Positions 1 through 11,947 of a stretch of 64,000 nt of DNA are shown piece by piece. The notes beneath the pieces are model-generated. The model had not been told where the DNA came from and did no database searches. It saw only the letters and a program-made list of their open reading frames with translations. Source of the stretch: Pseudeuparius sepicola. Its lineage: Eukaryota > Arthropoda > Insecta > Coleoptera > Anthribidae. Where the stretch lies: NCBI GenBank assembly GCA_963920635.1, contig OY987298.1:149208257-149272256 (forward strand), written 5' to 3'. The position numbers were made by a program, and so were the translations under genes. Within the stretch, counting starts at the first letter, position 1; the number at the start of each line of letters is the position of its first letter.

Positions 1-210
1 TGTCGTGGAATTTTGCAAAGCCATTTTGGGTAATTACTCTGGTGCTCCATCCCTCTGAAATGAAAAAGAATTAGAATTTATAGAATAAAATTTTAAAAAC
101 ATTTGAAATAACTCTCCTGAAATTTTTGTTCTTTTAACGCTGGACAAATAAAAATCTTAATTTCGATGAAGGTATTTATAGTCTAAAGTCTAAACTAAAT
201 AGAAAATCTT
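1..210 (-). other. Upstream module of a zinc-finger unit that lies left of the window
   Basis: This stretch matches blocks found upstream of other units at about 9690-9785, 15120-15260, 26830-27000, 33190-33370 and 44400-44640. On the minus strand it has a CAG followed by GAGAGT (a donor-like site with a changed second base), then a pyrimidine-rich run ending in TTTCATTTCAG, then about 55 bases that may be a small exon. No start codon is convincing. I infer that its zinc-finger exon lies beyond the left edge. Whether the block is a real 5' exon or just conserved intron sequence is not settled by the sequence. Confidence 0.4.
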
Positions 211-557
211 TATTGATAACTTTATTCGTATTTTGCATACTTGGTGAAGCATTCCTCCAGTAGGTGTTGTCAAAGCTTCAATGCTATTTTCTTGGAGTTT
301 ATCGTCAGTTTCAATGTACATTTTGAGAACTTATTCTGGCCTGATGTATTCCATATTTGTGATATATGGCGCCAATATCAAATTGCCACCATAACGGAAA
401 TGACGTCACGGAGCGTCAATAGACAACAGGCCGAAAGGGACAGCATAAGCAGTCTGCACCGGGCCTCCATAACGAAAAGATTAATCTCGTGATCATAGTC
501 TGTGATATGTAAAACCATGTGATAAGAGAAATAAAATATCAATCCAGTTTTATAATG

Positions 558-563
558 TTTATT
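558..563 (-). terminator. Poly(A) signal AATAAA of zinc-finger exon A
   Basis: AATAAA on the minus strand about 60 bases after the stop codon of exon A. Other open units have the same hexamer 70-170 bases after the stop, which supports a 3' end belonging to each unit. Confidence 0.5.
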
Positions 564-621
564 GCAACACCGTCGTAAAAGATCAAGACATAACAATATT
601 GATGTGTATAACTTCATTCTT

Positions 622-1627
622 TTACGATGTCCTTTGAACCAAATGTTCACTCTTCTGATGTTTTTTTTCTACATGACTTCTAATTTGATGTTTACGAAAA
701 GTGTAATAGGCACAATGTGGGCATTTGAAAGGCTCTACATCTTTGACATTATGTTCCTTATAGAGGTGTGTTCTGAACGATGGATAGCTGGAGGAGGAAT
801 ACTCACAGAATTGACAACTATTGTCTGGTATGCGGGCATGAATCCTCCTTTCATGTACTTTAACGAGGTCCTTTTTGTATGAACTATAATCGCAACTAGG
901 GCACTTGAATGGTTTGCACGATGAGTCTTTGTGAACCACGGCATAGTGCTGTAGCAACTTCCCTCGAAAATTGACTTTGAATGAACACTTATTGCAACTG
1001 TAAATAAAGCCTCCCTTGTGCATCACTTTAATATGTCGATCAATATTTTGCTTAGTAAAAGTAATAAACGGACAATGTGAACACTTTAATGGTTCCGCAT
1101 CTTTCATTGTGTGTTTGTTAAAAAGGTGCGCTTGAAATGCTGACTGGTATTTGCAAGAAAACGTACAGATTTTGCAACTAAACCTTGGTTTGAGGGCATG
1201 CACATTCAATTCATGATGTTTGAGACTGCTTTTGTAGAACGAACTGAAATTACACTTAAGGCATTTGTTTGGCTTGTGCAAAGAGTCACTGTGAACCTCA
1301 GCTTGGTGCTTGAGCAAGGCCCGTTTAGTATTTACTTTGAAAGAACACTCTTCACAACTATATATGTTGTCGTGTTTCAATATCTTGTGAATTTTAAGGT
1401 CATGTTTATAAAATGTGTGATATTGACAGTGTTGACATTGCAGCGGCTGCTCTTCTTTGACTTCATGTTTTTTATAGAGGTGTGATTTGTATGACCACTG
1501 ATCCTTGCAAGAATACTCGCAATATTCACAGCTGAAAGTTCCTTTAAGAGCATAAGCCCTCTTTTTGTGAAGTAGTGTGACTTCGCAGTTCTCGCTATCA
1601 GCATCCTGACGTCCTTCATCGAAGTCA
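622..1627 (-). CDS. C2H2 zinc-finger terminal exon A (10 fingers)
   Basis: Open exon of 334 codons plus stop, starting one base into a codon (T|GAC TTC) after a TTTTGCAG acceptor. A short acidic leader is followed by ten CX2CX12HX4H fingers in the order shared by the family: finger 1 CEYC...HLYKKH, finger 3 CEEC...HQAEVH, finger 8 CPSC...HERRIH, finger 10 CPHC...HVEKKH. Linkers are 5-8 residues and not TGEKP-like. The role is probably nuclear DNA binding, inferred from the family; the target is unknown. No in-frame ATG lies at the exon start, so the N-terminus must come from upstream exons. Its C-terminus (ending QRTS) differs from the FIC ending of its relatives. Confidence 0.85.
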
Positions 1628-2359
1628 CTGCAAAAGAAAACAATATTGTTAAATATTTTTCATAAATTTTAGTTTATTATTGATAAAGGGAATGCTCAGT
1701 ACAAGATTCTTAGAGTCAGAACTGTAGGAAAATATTTTCTAAGTTACAAAATTATAAGCATATGTCACTTGTATCATCAGAGACTATTTTCTTGAACAAA
1801 ATTGAAGAATAAATGAAATCCAGCTTTTAAATGTTGTGATAAATGTTTATATTAAAAATAATACTCCCAACAATAATAATGTGCGCATGATATACTTTGA
1901 AGAGGGGAACATGTTCAAATTATATCCTCTACAATTTTTCAGATTGGATCATACGTTTTACACTCTACAACGAATGAAACTTGTATACAAAAAAAATTGC
2001 CATCAGTTGATTTAAGTAATATCATTGAGTAAAGGAATAATCTTTATTCAATGGTAATGTTCTGCTCACATTAGGTTAATTGAAAGGTTTGATCTTGAAA
2101 ATCCGAACATTTTTCGGCTGAGGCGCAAGTTTTAGCCAATTAACTTAAATTCCTAACCTTTTCTTTATTTGTGAACCCTCTTCTATGAAGTCTAGCTACG
2201 ACCTACCAATCAACGTGCTTACAAGGATTTTATTTTTAATAATGAAAACACGGAATTGCAATCCCAATTTAGGCGACGCCAGTGATGATTGCTACAGGGT
2301 TCCTGTCGGACTATTATTTTGTGCCCCCCTATTTTGAGAATTCCTTCGCACACCTATGT
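1628..2359. other. Intron or intergenic AT-rich sequence, no gene seen
   Basis: Contains the acceptor of exon A at its left edge and AT-rich sequence similar to that upstream of other units. About 2225-2350 is more GC-balanced and unrelated to the array. I see no coding potential. Confidence 0.5.
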
Positions 2360-2669
2360 TATGAATTGCAAAATGTGCAATAAAAGCTGATTGGTAATTG
2401 AAGTAATATTCGCAGATGTTGCAACTAGATCTAGGTTTGAGGTCATGAGCCCTATTTTCATGTTGTTTGACACTGCTCTCTTGAGGCTATCTGTAAAAAA
2501 TGAATTCTGTAGACAATGCAGACATTTCACTGGCTGCTCATCTTTGACTTCATGTTTCTTATAAAGGTGTGATTTGTAAGATGGTTTATTCTTGCAAGAG
2601 AACTCGCAAAATGTGCAGCTTAACAGTCATTTGTAGTGAGTCGTTTGACGATTTTCTTCATCGAAGTCA
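2360..2669 (-). pseudogene. Zinc-finger exon remnant B
   Basis: Fragments of the exon are recognisable: the 5' end after a TTTTGTAG acceptor, finger 1 (CXXC...HLYKKH), part of finger 2 and part of a later finger pair. They are joined by deletions and are out of frame, so no continuous reading frame survives. It lies just upstream of A, as short decayed copies D, F and J lie upstream of C, E and H. Confidence 0.75.
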
Positions 2670-3001
2670 CTACAAAAGGAGACAAAATAAGAACATTTTC
2701 ATATAAATGAGTGATGTAGAAAATGCACCAATAACAAGTTTTATATATTTATAAACTTTTAAAGACCATTCAAATCAAATTTGACACACAAGATGTATGT
2801 ATGGTTTCTAAGTTCTAAGGTTCAAAATTAACAAGTCATATTTGACATTCACAGAGGTAGAGATAGTTTGATATTCTTCATCATGGACGTCTCAAATAGG
2901 GGGATTAAGAAGTTTTTGTGTGCCTTTTTTTTCATGATTTCTTCTCCCAGGCATATCACACGCCAAATTTCAGAATTTTATCTTTGTTCGTTCTGAAAAT
3001 A

Positions 3002-3168
3002 CACTCCTGGACAAAATTAACACAAACTACTGTCAAAACAAGGTTATTTGATACTATAGTTAGTTTAAATAACAACTGTCACTGTCAAAAAAGGTTGTCG
3101 CGAAAAAATATAAAAATATAAAAAATATCGAGAAAAATATGAGTGGTGCGTTAATTTTGTCCAGGAGT
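3002..3168. mobile_element. MITE with mariner-type ends (167 bp)
   Basis: Ends ACTCCTGGACAAAATTAAC in inverted orientation, flanked by TA on both sides. The same terminal sequence bounds the 1.49-kb element at 51764-53250, so this is a short non-autonomous relative. It has no coding sequence. Confidence 0.8.
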
Positions 3169-4856
3169 TATTTAGAAAAAAACGTTTGGCAAAGTGTTCA
3201 TTTCGGGGGGCTCTAATAGTCCACTTAGGGGGCATTTTTGAGGTCGCAGAATCTGCAGATAAATTTTGTCAGGCTAATTTCAGGACACCCTGTATAAGGT
3301 CAGATGTATCGTCAATGATCACCTATTTGGATAAAACTGAAGAATAAATGACATCCAATTTTTAATACAAAACGTAAAAATACTGACAATAACAGTCGCT
3401 ATTAATGTACATATCGATATTTATTATGTTTCCTAATTTTCATACTTCTACATGATATTTACAACTTGAAAAGGTTAATAAAATCAAATAATACATATCA
3501 CAAATTAGAAAATAAATACACTTACACAATATAAAACTCCTATGAATTGAAATGAATATATTAAAATAAGTTAACCTTGTTTTTAATTTTTATAGAAAAT
3601 TAATGACTAGCAGATTTTCTATGTTTGGTGTATTATATGTACCCAACGCCACCTACATCATTATTCACCAACTCTGGTCAATACAAACACATAAAAATCC
3701 CTGCTAAGACATTAATAAGTAAATAAACCAAGGGTACGAGGTATATTTGCTTACAATTTTTAGCAACATTTTGCCATAAACATGCTGTCTTTGGACATCG
3801 AGTAAAAGAATATACATTTTAATAAGGTATTCTTGTGATGAAGGTGTAGTCCCTAATTTTATAATGCTTGTGGCAGGCTTAAACCTAGGCTTATACCAAA
3901 AATTGGGAGAAATTAATACAGTGAATTCTGCTATTGTTTAAACCAGATGGCGCAACACTCGGACCTCGGACACTTATCGACCATTTCTTATTTTTGGTGA
4001 ATTCGCAGATGACAAGACCTGTACGCGTAGCTCCATTTGAATTGTTTCTCTTATCTTATTAAAATATATATTCTTTTACTTAATGCTTTGAATCAGAAAA
4101 TATTGAAAACAGAAAACTGTTTAAAACGAATAATAATAATCGTTTAGCATCAACTACTAAGAAACTTCACTTACACTACCAATGCAATGATCTCATGATC
4201 TTGTGATTATTATGGATTATTATTATTATACTGAACATGGGGGTCTCTCAAACCTTAACAGATACGAAGCCAGTCAAATGGAGCAAGAGTTTCAAGAATC
4301 GATGATCGTTGATAATCATCTAAAAAATTAATTGTGGAGTGTGAATAAGATCTTAACTAGGTGTACCTAACTAACTAATAATCATTAATAGATAAAATAC
4401 CGTTTTATTTTGTTTTGGTATATTTTGATTAATCGCGCAAAAAATACACAAATACTTTTTTTAGTTGCCTAAAAACGTTTTGCCGAATATTTGGAACGTT
4501 TTTCATCAAAAATATAATTTAAAAATTGTGCCAACTCTATATGATTTTGACTGAGAGAGCTGCCGTATTTATGACCATTAATTCCCTGATAAACTATAAA
4601 TTATACAGTCCTGAGGCGATTGTGTGTCATTTGTCATTTATATGAGCAACCCCACCTTACAATGAGTATTTTACAAAATGTCAAACTCCTGATCAAAAAA
4701 ACCTGGAACACCCTGTATAGATTCCTTTAAAATATCAAATCCAATCTAAAAGCTGAATGTTAAGTACAAGAATATGCTTGAATTATTTCCAATTCGGCAT
4801 CTTGTCTTTTGATATCTCATTTTTTGTTTGGAGAATATTTATTCGCAAGTAATATC
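3169..4856. other. AT-rich intergenic sequence with repeat fragments
   Basis: About 3300-3680 matches the 3' flanks of half-exon remnants D, F and J, including runs near ATAAAACTCC and CAGATTTTC. The rest is AT-rich with isolated CACCCTGTATA-type transposon ends near 4712. No gene is supported. Confidence 0.45.
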
Positions 4857-5046
4857 ATAAGGGCATCTAATTTTTCCGAAAAAAAATCGAAAAAACACGT
4901 TGCTAAGTAATATTTTAACAAGAAGCATGAGTGCTGGTGGCAACAAAAATCCGAGTCGAAGACGAGGATTTTTGCACCTGGATTTTGTTGTTACATAGCA
5001 TTGTGTTTTTTGGATTTTTTTCACAGGAAAAGTTAGATGCCCGAAT
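4857..5046. mobile_element. Foldback MITE (about 190 bp)
   Basis: GGGCATCTAA at the left and TTAGATGCCC at the right start imperfect inverted arms of roughly 60-70 bases around a short centre that includes an ATCCGAGTCGAAGACGAGGAT-like palindrome. No coding sequence. The target duplication is not clear. Confidence 0.6.
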
Positions 5047-6148
5047 GGTATTTGACAAGACTATTTCATGAGTAACAGATTATTCTGCATACACATAGCT
5101 TACAAAACATACTATCTATTATACAACAGCTGTCAAGTTTTGCCGCGGGTAAACTCGAAATAACTGCTGACGGGTGCTGTCATACAGTTTTTCCATCTAG
5201 AAACCATTTGTAATTCAAAATTGCGCGTTTGTGATTGGTGGAAATTAAGACGAGGGAAATAGTCATATGGAATATCACAAGTGCCGGAAATTTTATCGAT
5301 AATTTTTTCGAAAGCGCTATTTTGCCTAGAAAGATCACGAGTATAAATTGGTCTTTTATCTTTGAAAATAAAAGCCCAATTTGTATGAGTGGTTTTGCTA
5401 ATGGGCAAAATAGGGCTTGAGAATAAAGTTATCTAGAAAAATTTCCAGCACGGTATTTGTCGAGGTTATTTATAATTTTTTCTATGTTTGCATTTCCAAA
5501 ACGATTAATTTTGAACGAGTTTATTGACAGCTTCGACTGTAGCGTTCGAGTAAACAAACATGACGCTTGGATATTCAAGGCAAATGCGATTATACCTACA
5601 CCCTGTCAGCGTTGGTTTATTTTCTGAATGTGTCATAAATTTAAACGGAGACGGAGGTCCAATAACAAAAATTTAGCAATGTAAAAGTTATATAAATTCA
5701 TTGATACAATGCTTAATAGTACCGCAACATAATTTATAAGCTGCATAATTTAGAACAGTGTGAAACACACAAACTTTAAGAAGTAGGTATGTGTTTGTAT
5801 CCAACAGATTCGCGGTTGCTAAGCAACGAAGTGAAAATTTGCACAAGTGCAATTACCGCGATAATTTGCACAAGTGCGATTATCGCTAGCAGAGGCATGA
5901 TTGGTTGGATTTTTATGGAAGGAGCTACCTTATTGGATGCAAGCAATATGAGGGAAATAATCAGTATTAAATGTTCATCTTCAGTATCAATGGATTGCGT
6001 TTCAGGCATAGCTTCAAATTTTGTTGTTTTATTTTAAAACTTATATCTGAACTAACTCTATCATCATACTCGTCAATTTTATGCTTTCTCGGGTAAGATA
6101 TTTTCTTGGATGTAAAAACCTTGGTTGTAAAAATCTACTTACATACTT
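5047..6148. other. 3' flank of unit C and intergenic sequence
   Basis: About 5900-6148 is the conserved 3' flank seen after other zinc-finger exons (CTTCTAACAAATA near the stop, CTTTCTC, CATCTTCA blocks), with AATAAA on the minus strand at 6028-6033. The part to the left holds no convincing gene. Confidence 0.5.
5815..5827. promoter_or_regulatory. X-box-like palindrome GTTGCTAAGCAAC
   Basis: A perfect palindromic match to the RFX-type X-box consensus, followed by two copies of a sequence containing TTTGCACAAGTGC. RFX sites drive ciliary genes in insects, but no such gene is visible beside it, so function is uncertain. Confidence 0.25.
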
Positions 6149-7157
6149 CTAACAAATAGAGGTTTCACTCGCTTGATGTTTTTTTTCTACATGATATCTA
6201 ATTCGATGTTTACGAAAAGTGTAATAGTCACAATGTGGGCATTTGAAAGGCTCTACATCTTTGACATTATGTTCCTTATAGAGGTGACTTCTAAACTCTG
6301 GCCGGCGGGAGAAAGAATACTCGCAGAATTGACAACTAAATCCTGGTTTGTGGCCATGAATCCTCTTTTCATGTACTCTAACGAGGTCCTGTCTGTATGA
6401 GCTATAATCGCAACTAGGGCACTTGAACGGTTTGCACGAGGGGTCACTGTGAACCTCAGCTTGGTGCTTTCGCAACTTCGGTCGAGTACTGCCTTTAAAA
6501 GAACACATTTTGCAACTATAGGAATAGCCTCCTTCATGTACCAATGTAATATGTCTTTTAAAATGGTCTTTATTGAAAGTAATGAACTGACAGTGTGGAC
6601 ATTTTGAAGGTTCCACGTCTCTGACTTCATGTTTCTTATAGAGGTGGGTTCTGAATGCCGGTTGGGAGTTGCAAGAGTACTCGCAGATTTCGCAACTGAA
6701 TCTTGGTTTGGGGGCATGAACATACATTTCGTGTCGTTTGACATTGATCTTGTAGAATGAAATGTAGTCGCACATAGTGCACTTGTGTGGTTTGCACGAA
6801 GAGTTTTTGTGGACCTCAGCTTGGTGCTTTAGCAAGGCCGGCTCAGAATTTACTTTGAGTGAACACTCTTCACAACTAAACTTTTTCTCGTGTTTCACTA
6901 CCACGTGTTTTTCAAGGTTATGTTTAAAAAATGTTCGAAACGGACACTGCTGACATTTCAGCGGCTGCTCGTCTTTGACTCCGTGTTTCTTATAGAGGTG
7001 TGAGCTGTACGATTCTCGCGCCTTGCAGGAGTACTGGCAAAATGCACAGCTAAACGATCCTTTACGGGCATAAACTCTCTTTTTGTGTAGTTCGACTTTG
7101 CGCTTCTTGTCTGAACTGCCCCGACCATCGGCATTCTGATGTTCACCATCGCAGTCA
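6149..7157 (-). CDS. C2H2 zinc-finger terminal exon C (10 fingers)
   Basis: Open exon of 335 codons plus stop after a TTTCGCAG acceptor, in the same phase as the other open exons. Ten intact CX2CX12HX4H fingers follow a basic leader (SDKKRKVELHKKR). Finger 5 reads CEIC...HLYKKH and finger 6 CPHC...HITLVH. The exon ends ETSIC. A frame extending into the presumed intron gives an ATG (MFLFNHIAFF) before the acceptor. This upstream peptide is partly shared by G, K, M, N and P, but exons A and H lack the ATG in frame, so I favour splicing over translation from that ATG. It probably binds nucleic acid; target unknown. Confidence 0.85.
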
Positions 7158-7377
7158 CTGCGAAAGAAGGCAATATGGTTAAATAAGAACATTTTTTTAA
7201 TAGATTTTAGTTTATTATAGATCAAGCAAACACAAGTACAAGAAGCTTTGAGTAAAAATTCAAGAAAAAAAATGTCAATTCAAAATTAAAAGTTACAAAA
7301 TGATAAAAAAGCATTGTCACTTCATACTATTTTGTTGAAGAAAACTGCTGCTGTAAATGTTGATAATAATAGTTATT
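7158..7377. other. Presumed intron upstream of exon C
   Basis: AT-rich sequence similar to that upstream of G, K, M, N and P, including TTTAGTTTATT and the CAAACAC block. Only the acceptor is identifiable. Confidence 0.5.
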
Positions 7378-7978
7378 TATGTACCGAGGCACTGAAGTTC
7401 AACTTTTTATGACTCATGTGGAATTTACTTGCCGAGGCTTCTGGCCGAGGCAAATAAACCACATGAGTCGTAAAAAGAACTTCAGCGCCGAGGTACATAT
7501 CATATATTTTTTGAAATCGGAAAAAAAATGTTTTACTAGGCAAGAAAAGAATAATAAGGGATTACCCCTCCATGAACAGATTGTGCGCGGCGTTGCTTGA
7601 CTTTGACGATCGCTCTACCTAGGTCAAGTAAGACAAGACACGGCACCTTCGTACAGAAAAACCAAACTGCTGCTTGTTGTGCAGCCTCCGTAATAAATTT
7701 ATTGATATTCAAACCTACTAAAATATATATACTGATATATTGGGCAGCTATAGGTAACAATTTCGCAATGTGTACGAATAGTTAAATGGGCCTTTATTGG
7801 GCGGGTTTTGAATATTTGGTCACTTTTGACGGATGACGGCTCCGAGTCTGACGTTTGATGTTTAGATCTCGCCAAGGCCTACTTATTGAAAAAATCGTAC
7901 AATAATGGGTTTCGTCAGTGCCGATTTCTGAGCTTTTAATGACGATTTTGGGACACTTTACTGCCGATTTCAAGAAAA
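7378..7978. repeat. Dispersed repeat with 100-bp palindromic head
   Basis: About 7385-7495 is a near-perfect inverted repeat: GCACTGAAGTTCAACTTTTT pairs with AAAAAGAACTTCAGCGC around GCCGAGGC repeats. The following segment to about 7785 is also found at 51424-51761. The part at 7846-7978 (CGCCAAGGCCTACTTATTGA onward) recurs at 19627-19735, 27393-27539 and 53335-53460. In the copy at 51.4-53.5 kb it is split by a mariner-type insertion. No coding sequence. Confidence 0.8.
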
Positions 7979-8799
7979 AATTATACTTCCAATAATGACA
8001 ATATGACCACAATATACATTGAAGAGAACATTTTCGAATATACAGGGTGGCCCATTTGAAATGCAAGCTCTCCTGCAAAAACTCTACTTTGGAGCAAAAT
8101 TTCAGGACTCGATCTCAATTTTCAAGGCTTACTACGTTTTTTTTTTCTAGTATAAAATAAAGAAAATCATTTAGCGATTTTTTTTATTTAAAATCTGACA
8201 CCACAGCATTAATCAAGATAAGTTGCGCTTGCGGTATTTTGTTTTTTTTTGTAATACACAGGGTGGTCAAAAAAACAAAAAAAAAAGTTGAATTTCTTTT
8301 TTTTTATTAGGTGGCTGTGACTTTAAACCTGACATCCACCTTTGATTCCAAACAACTTTTGTAAGTAATTTTTTACCGTATTTTAAAAAGTAAGGGTACT
8401 TTACTCTTGAGGTATTTTGACATTTTTGAATCTTACCTCGTATCAAAAAGAGATATTTAAATTTTGATATGTGCGTTTCGAGTTTGAAATGATGCACCAA
8501 CTTTTATCAAGAATAAAATTTTCTGAAAATTAATAATAAAAAAGTTTTCCATTTGTGTCCAACTTTCTGCCGGTCACTGTACAAAACTTACACCTTAAAA
8601 AAGAAAATAAATTCAAATATATCTCACAAATTAGAAAATAAATAGGCATACCATATAAAACTCCTTTGAAGTAAAATGAATACAAGAAAATAACTGAACC
8701 TTGTTCTCAATTTTTAAATAAAATTCAAGGTTTTGATAAAATTAGATTTTTGACATATTTTTCTGTTTGATTTATTATATTTAGAGAGTACAACACCTC
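7979..8799. other. Transposon end fragments and AT-rich sequence
   Basis: Single-ended CAGGGTGG termini occur near 8042 and 8259 with no matching partner that I could find. About 8580-8799 resembles the 3' flank of half-exon remnants. No gene is supported. Confidence 0.4.
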
Positions 8800-9082
8800 C
8801 TTTTGACTTGCAATGAACATTGTTTACACTGAAGCTTTTCTCGTGTTTCAATGCCATATGCTTTTTAACATATTTCACATTGCTGACATTTCAGAAGCCC
8901 ATCTTCTTTGACTTCATGTTTACGACAATTGATTCTTGCAAGAATACTCACAAAATTTACACCTAAACGGTTCTTTAGGAGCATAAACTCTCTTTTTCTG
9001 TAGCGTGACTACGTGCTTTTTGTCTCTGAACTGTCGTTAGAGTTAAAATCTCCAGCATCCTGATTTTTTATCATCCAAATCA
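8800..9082 (-). pseudogene. Zinc-finger half-exon remnant D
   Basis: Contains the leader, finger 1 and part of finger 2 of the family in broken frame, and stops at the beginning of finger 3. The acceptor is mutated to TTTTGCAT, losing the AG. Sequence after the break matches F (11440-11760) and J (23340-23648), so the shortened form was itself duplicated. Confidence 0.75.
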
Positions 9083-9880
9083 ATGCAAAAGAAACACTAT
9101 TAGTAAATAAGGCCATTTTGCATAAATAAGTGATGTAGAAAATACACCAGTAAGTTTATTAATGGTAAAACAATAAATCGATAAACAAAAGCAGTAGAAG
9201 GGCTCTTGGGTAAAAAACAGGAAAAAAAAATATGACTTCAAAGTAAAATTATATAATAGCACAATATGTTAAGGGAATCGCCAGTGGCCATTTTCTTGGA
9301 CAAAACTGAAGAAAAATATCCAGTTTTTATTAAAGGGAATATAAAATTGACAATAAAAGTAACTATTAATACACAAAAAACATATATTGCTTTCTAATGC
9401 TCAAACTTACGATTGGCTACTAATTGAGAGAAAACTTTCAAATATATCTCCTTCAGTCTTTCAAATTCAGACAATATAAAAAAGTGAACCTTGTTTTTGC
9501 ATTATGTACATAATTAAGGGCTTTAGAGTAAAGATATTTCACAGATTTTCCCCATTTGGTTTATTAAATTTGGAAAGCACAATGCCATTTGTGTTATTTT
9601 TCGCCGATTTTAGACACTTTTGAGTAACACATACACATACTACGTGCTAAGAACAAATGCTTCCAATTCCTAATTAATTCCTATTAGTTCAATTTTTGGT
9701 GGAATTTTCTGAAATGATTCTGTAAATCTACTTTGGGTGATTGTCGCCCAACCGGACTCTAGTGCTTGATCCCTTTGAAATGAAAGGGATTTTGTTGTTT
9801 TTCTTACTTATCTCTGAGCGCGCTTTATCATCATGCTCCTGAACTTATGCTTTCTCAGGTATTCTTGGTTGTAACAGAGC
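9083..9880. other. Flank of remnant D with upstream-type module
   Basis: About 9240-9480 matches sequence at 11930-12320, 23810-24050 and 30140-30340. About 9690-9785 is a diverged copy of the small-exon-like module seen at 1-60 and 44430-44510. The last 100 bases are the 3' flank of unit E. Confidence 0.5.
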
Positions 9881-9885
9881 ACTTC

Positions 9886-10302
9886 CATATGACATATTAT
9901 GGACCTAAATTTTACAACCTATTGCCAACAGAATTAAAACTTCTAAATAGTAGTTCATTATTTAACAAAAAAATACAGAATTCTTGGCACAAAATGATTC
10001 ACTGTTCAAAAAAATACTCAAATATGAGTAAAGTTAAAGTTAGGAAAAAATGCTATGGTTGGTTGCCTCTTTGTTTTGGTTTAATCTGTTCTTTTTGTGA
10101 TATATTTGTCTGCATATTAGTTTCTAAGTTGTCCTATTATGATTATTGTATAATTATTGCAAAATGTTATTTTTTATTAGTATTTTAAATATGGATGCAC
10201 ACACAAGTGGATATAACTTTTTCACTTAGGTGTGTCTAAATCTATGTGTATGTGCTCTGTTTTATACTACCATAATATTATGAATAAATTTGATTTGATT
10301 TG
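9886..10302 (+). mobile_element. 5'-truncated LINE (jockey/CR1-type tail)
   Basis: Encodes the last part of a non-LTR reverse transcriptase, with the C-terminal signature YYGPKFYNLLP near the start and a stop at 10186-10188, followed by a 3' UTR ending in TTTGATTTGATTTG in place of poly(A). It is flanked by ACTTC at 9881-9885 and 10303-10307. Unit G at about 13150 has the uninterrupted sequence GAGCACTTCTAACAAATA, so the insertion boundaries are exact. It sits in the 3' flank of pseudogene E. Confidence 0.85.
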
Positions 10303-10307
10303 ACTTC

Positions 10308-10959
10308 TAACAAATAAAGGTATAACATGTTTTTTTCTACATGATTTGTAATTAGAGACCTACGAAAAGTGTAACAGGCACAATGAGGGCATTCGAAAGG
10401 CTTTACATCTTTGACATTATGTTCCTTATAGAGGTGACTTCTGAATGTTGGCCGGTGGGAGCAAGAATATTCGCAGAATTGACAACTGAAGTCTGGCTTG
10501 CGGCCATGAATCCTCTTTTCGTGTACTCTAACGCTGTCCTGTCTGTATGAACTATAATCGCAACTAGGGCAATTGAATGGTTCGCACGAGGGATCACTGT
10601 GAACCTCAGCTTGGTGCTTTAGCAAATTTGATCGAGTACTGCATTTAAAAGAACATCTTTATATTGTATATTTCTCATGTTTCCCTCTCATATGTCTCTT
10701 AAGGCTTTACCCATGTAATGTACGGTATGGACATTGCTGACATTTTAGCGGCTGCTCGTCTTTGACTTCGTGTTTTTTATACAGGTGCGATTTGTATGCC
10801 GTTCGTTCCTTACATGTGTACGCGCAAAATTTGCAACTTAACAGTTGTTTAGAACCAGAAACTTCCTTTTTGTGTGGTTTGATTTCATGCTTTTTGTCTG
10901 AACTGTAGCCACAAATAGGATCTCCAGCATCAGCATCCTGGTTTTCATAATCGAAGTCA
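10308..10959 (-). pseudogene. Zinc-finger exon pseudogene E with central deletion
   Basis: The leader (SDFDYENQDADAG) and fingers 1 and part of 2 are followed, after a disrupted junction at about 10640-10715, by the HQAEVH end of finger 7 and fingers 8-10. Fingers 3-6 are missing. One T is lost from the run at about 10330 (7 instead of 8), shifting the frame after finger 10 so translation would run into the LINE. The acceptor TTTTCCAG is intact and matches H, its closest relative. The locus is probably not functional. Confidence 0.8.
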
Positions 10960-11439
10960 CTGGAAAAGAAAACACTCGTGAATAAGAACATTTTCATATA
11001 AATTAGTGGTGTAGAGAATACACCAGTAACCAGTTTATAATTATTAATAAAAAAGGCAAAGTTAAATATAATATAAAGTCAGGTGTATCGTCAGTGATTA
11101 TTTGGATCAAACTGAAAAATTAATGACATCCAATTTTTATAAGAAATGTAAAAACTGACAATAACAGTCACTATTAATAACCATATATTTTTTTATGTTT
11201 CCTAGTTTTCATACTTGTACATAAAACTTACAGCTTGAAAATGGAAGTAAATTCAGATATATCTCACAAAAATAGACTTACAATATAAAACTCCTTTGAA
11301 GTAAAATGAATATAAGAAAATATAGGTGAACCTTGTTTTTAATTTTTATTTTTTTTCTCAATGTTTTTATAAAATTAGATTTTTGACAGATTTTCGATTT
11401 TCCTGTGTTTGGTTTATTATGTTTGGAGAGTACAACGCC
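10960..11439. other. Spacer between E and F
   Basis: Non-coding. It matches the spacer between H and J (22023-23339) except that the latter carries an 854-bp insertion, so it shows the empty site for that element near 11255. Confidence 0.6.
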
Positions 11440-11760
11440 TCCTTTTTACTTGCTATTTACAACTGGAGTTTTTCTTGTGTTTCAATGCCATACTCTTTTT
11501 AACGTTCTACTTAAAAAATGTACCGTGTGCACATTAATGACATTTCAGCGACTGCTCTTCTTTGACTTCATGTTTCTTATAGAGGTGTGATTTGTATGAC
11601 CAATGATTCTTACAAGAATACTCACAAAATTTACACCTAAACAGTCCTTTAGGAGCATAAGCTCTCTTTTTCTGTAGTGTGACTACGTCTTTTTGTCTCT
11701 GAACTGTGGTTATAGTTAAAATCTCAAGCATCAGCATCCTGATTTTCATCATCCAAATCA
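11440..11760 (-). pseudogene. Zinc-finger half-exon remnant F
   Basis: Acceptor TTTTGCAG is intact, but the leader has an in-frame TGA after about 12 codons and a frameshift. Finger 1 (CKFC...HLYKKH) is complete and finger 2 is interrupted. Sequence diverges at the start of finger 3. It forms a pair with E. Confidence 0.8.
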
Positions 11761-11947
11761 CTGCAAAAGAAACACTATTAGTAAATAAGGTTATTTTTGC
11801 GTAAATAAGTAATGTAGAAAAAACAGCAGTCAGTTTATTAACGATAAAACAATAAATCAATAAACAAAAGCAGTAGAAGGGCTCTTGGGTAAAAAACAGG
11901 GAAAAAATATTATAGATTCAAAGTAAAATTATATAATAGCATAATAT

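Noticed and set aside
6253..6744. Second long frame on the minus strand inside exon C, and similar frames in G, K, M, N
   Set aside because: It is the shadow of the zinc-finger frame and contains no domain.
7173..7225. ATG and MFLFN peptide before exon C (and G, K, M, N, P) as translation start
   Set aside because: It crosses the conserved splice acceptor, and exons A and H lack the ATG in frame.
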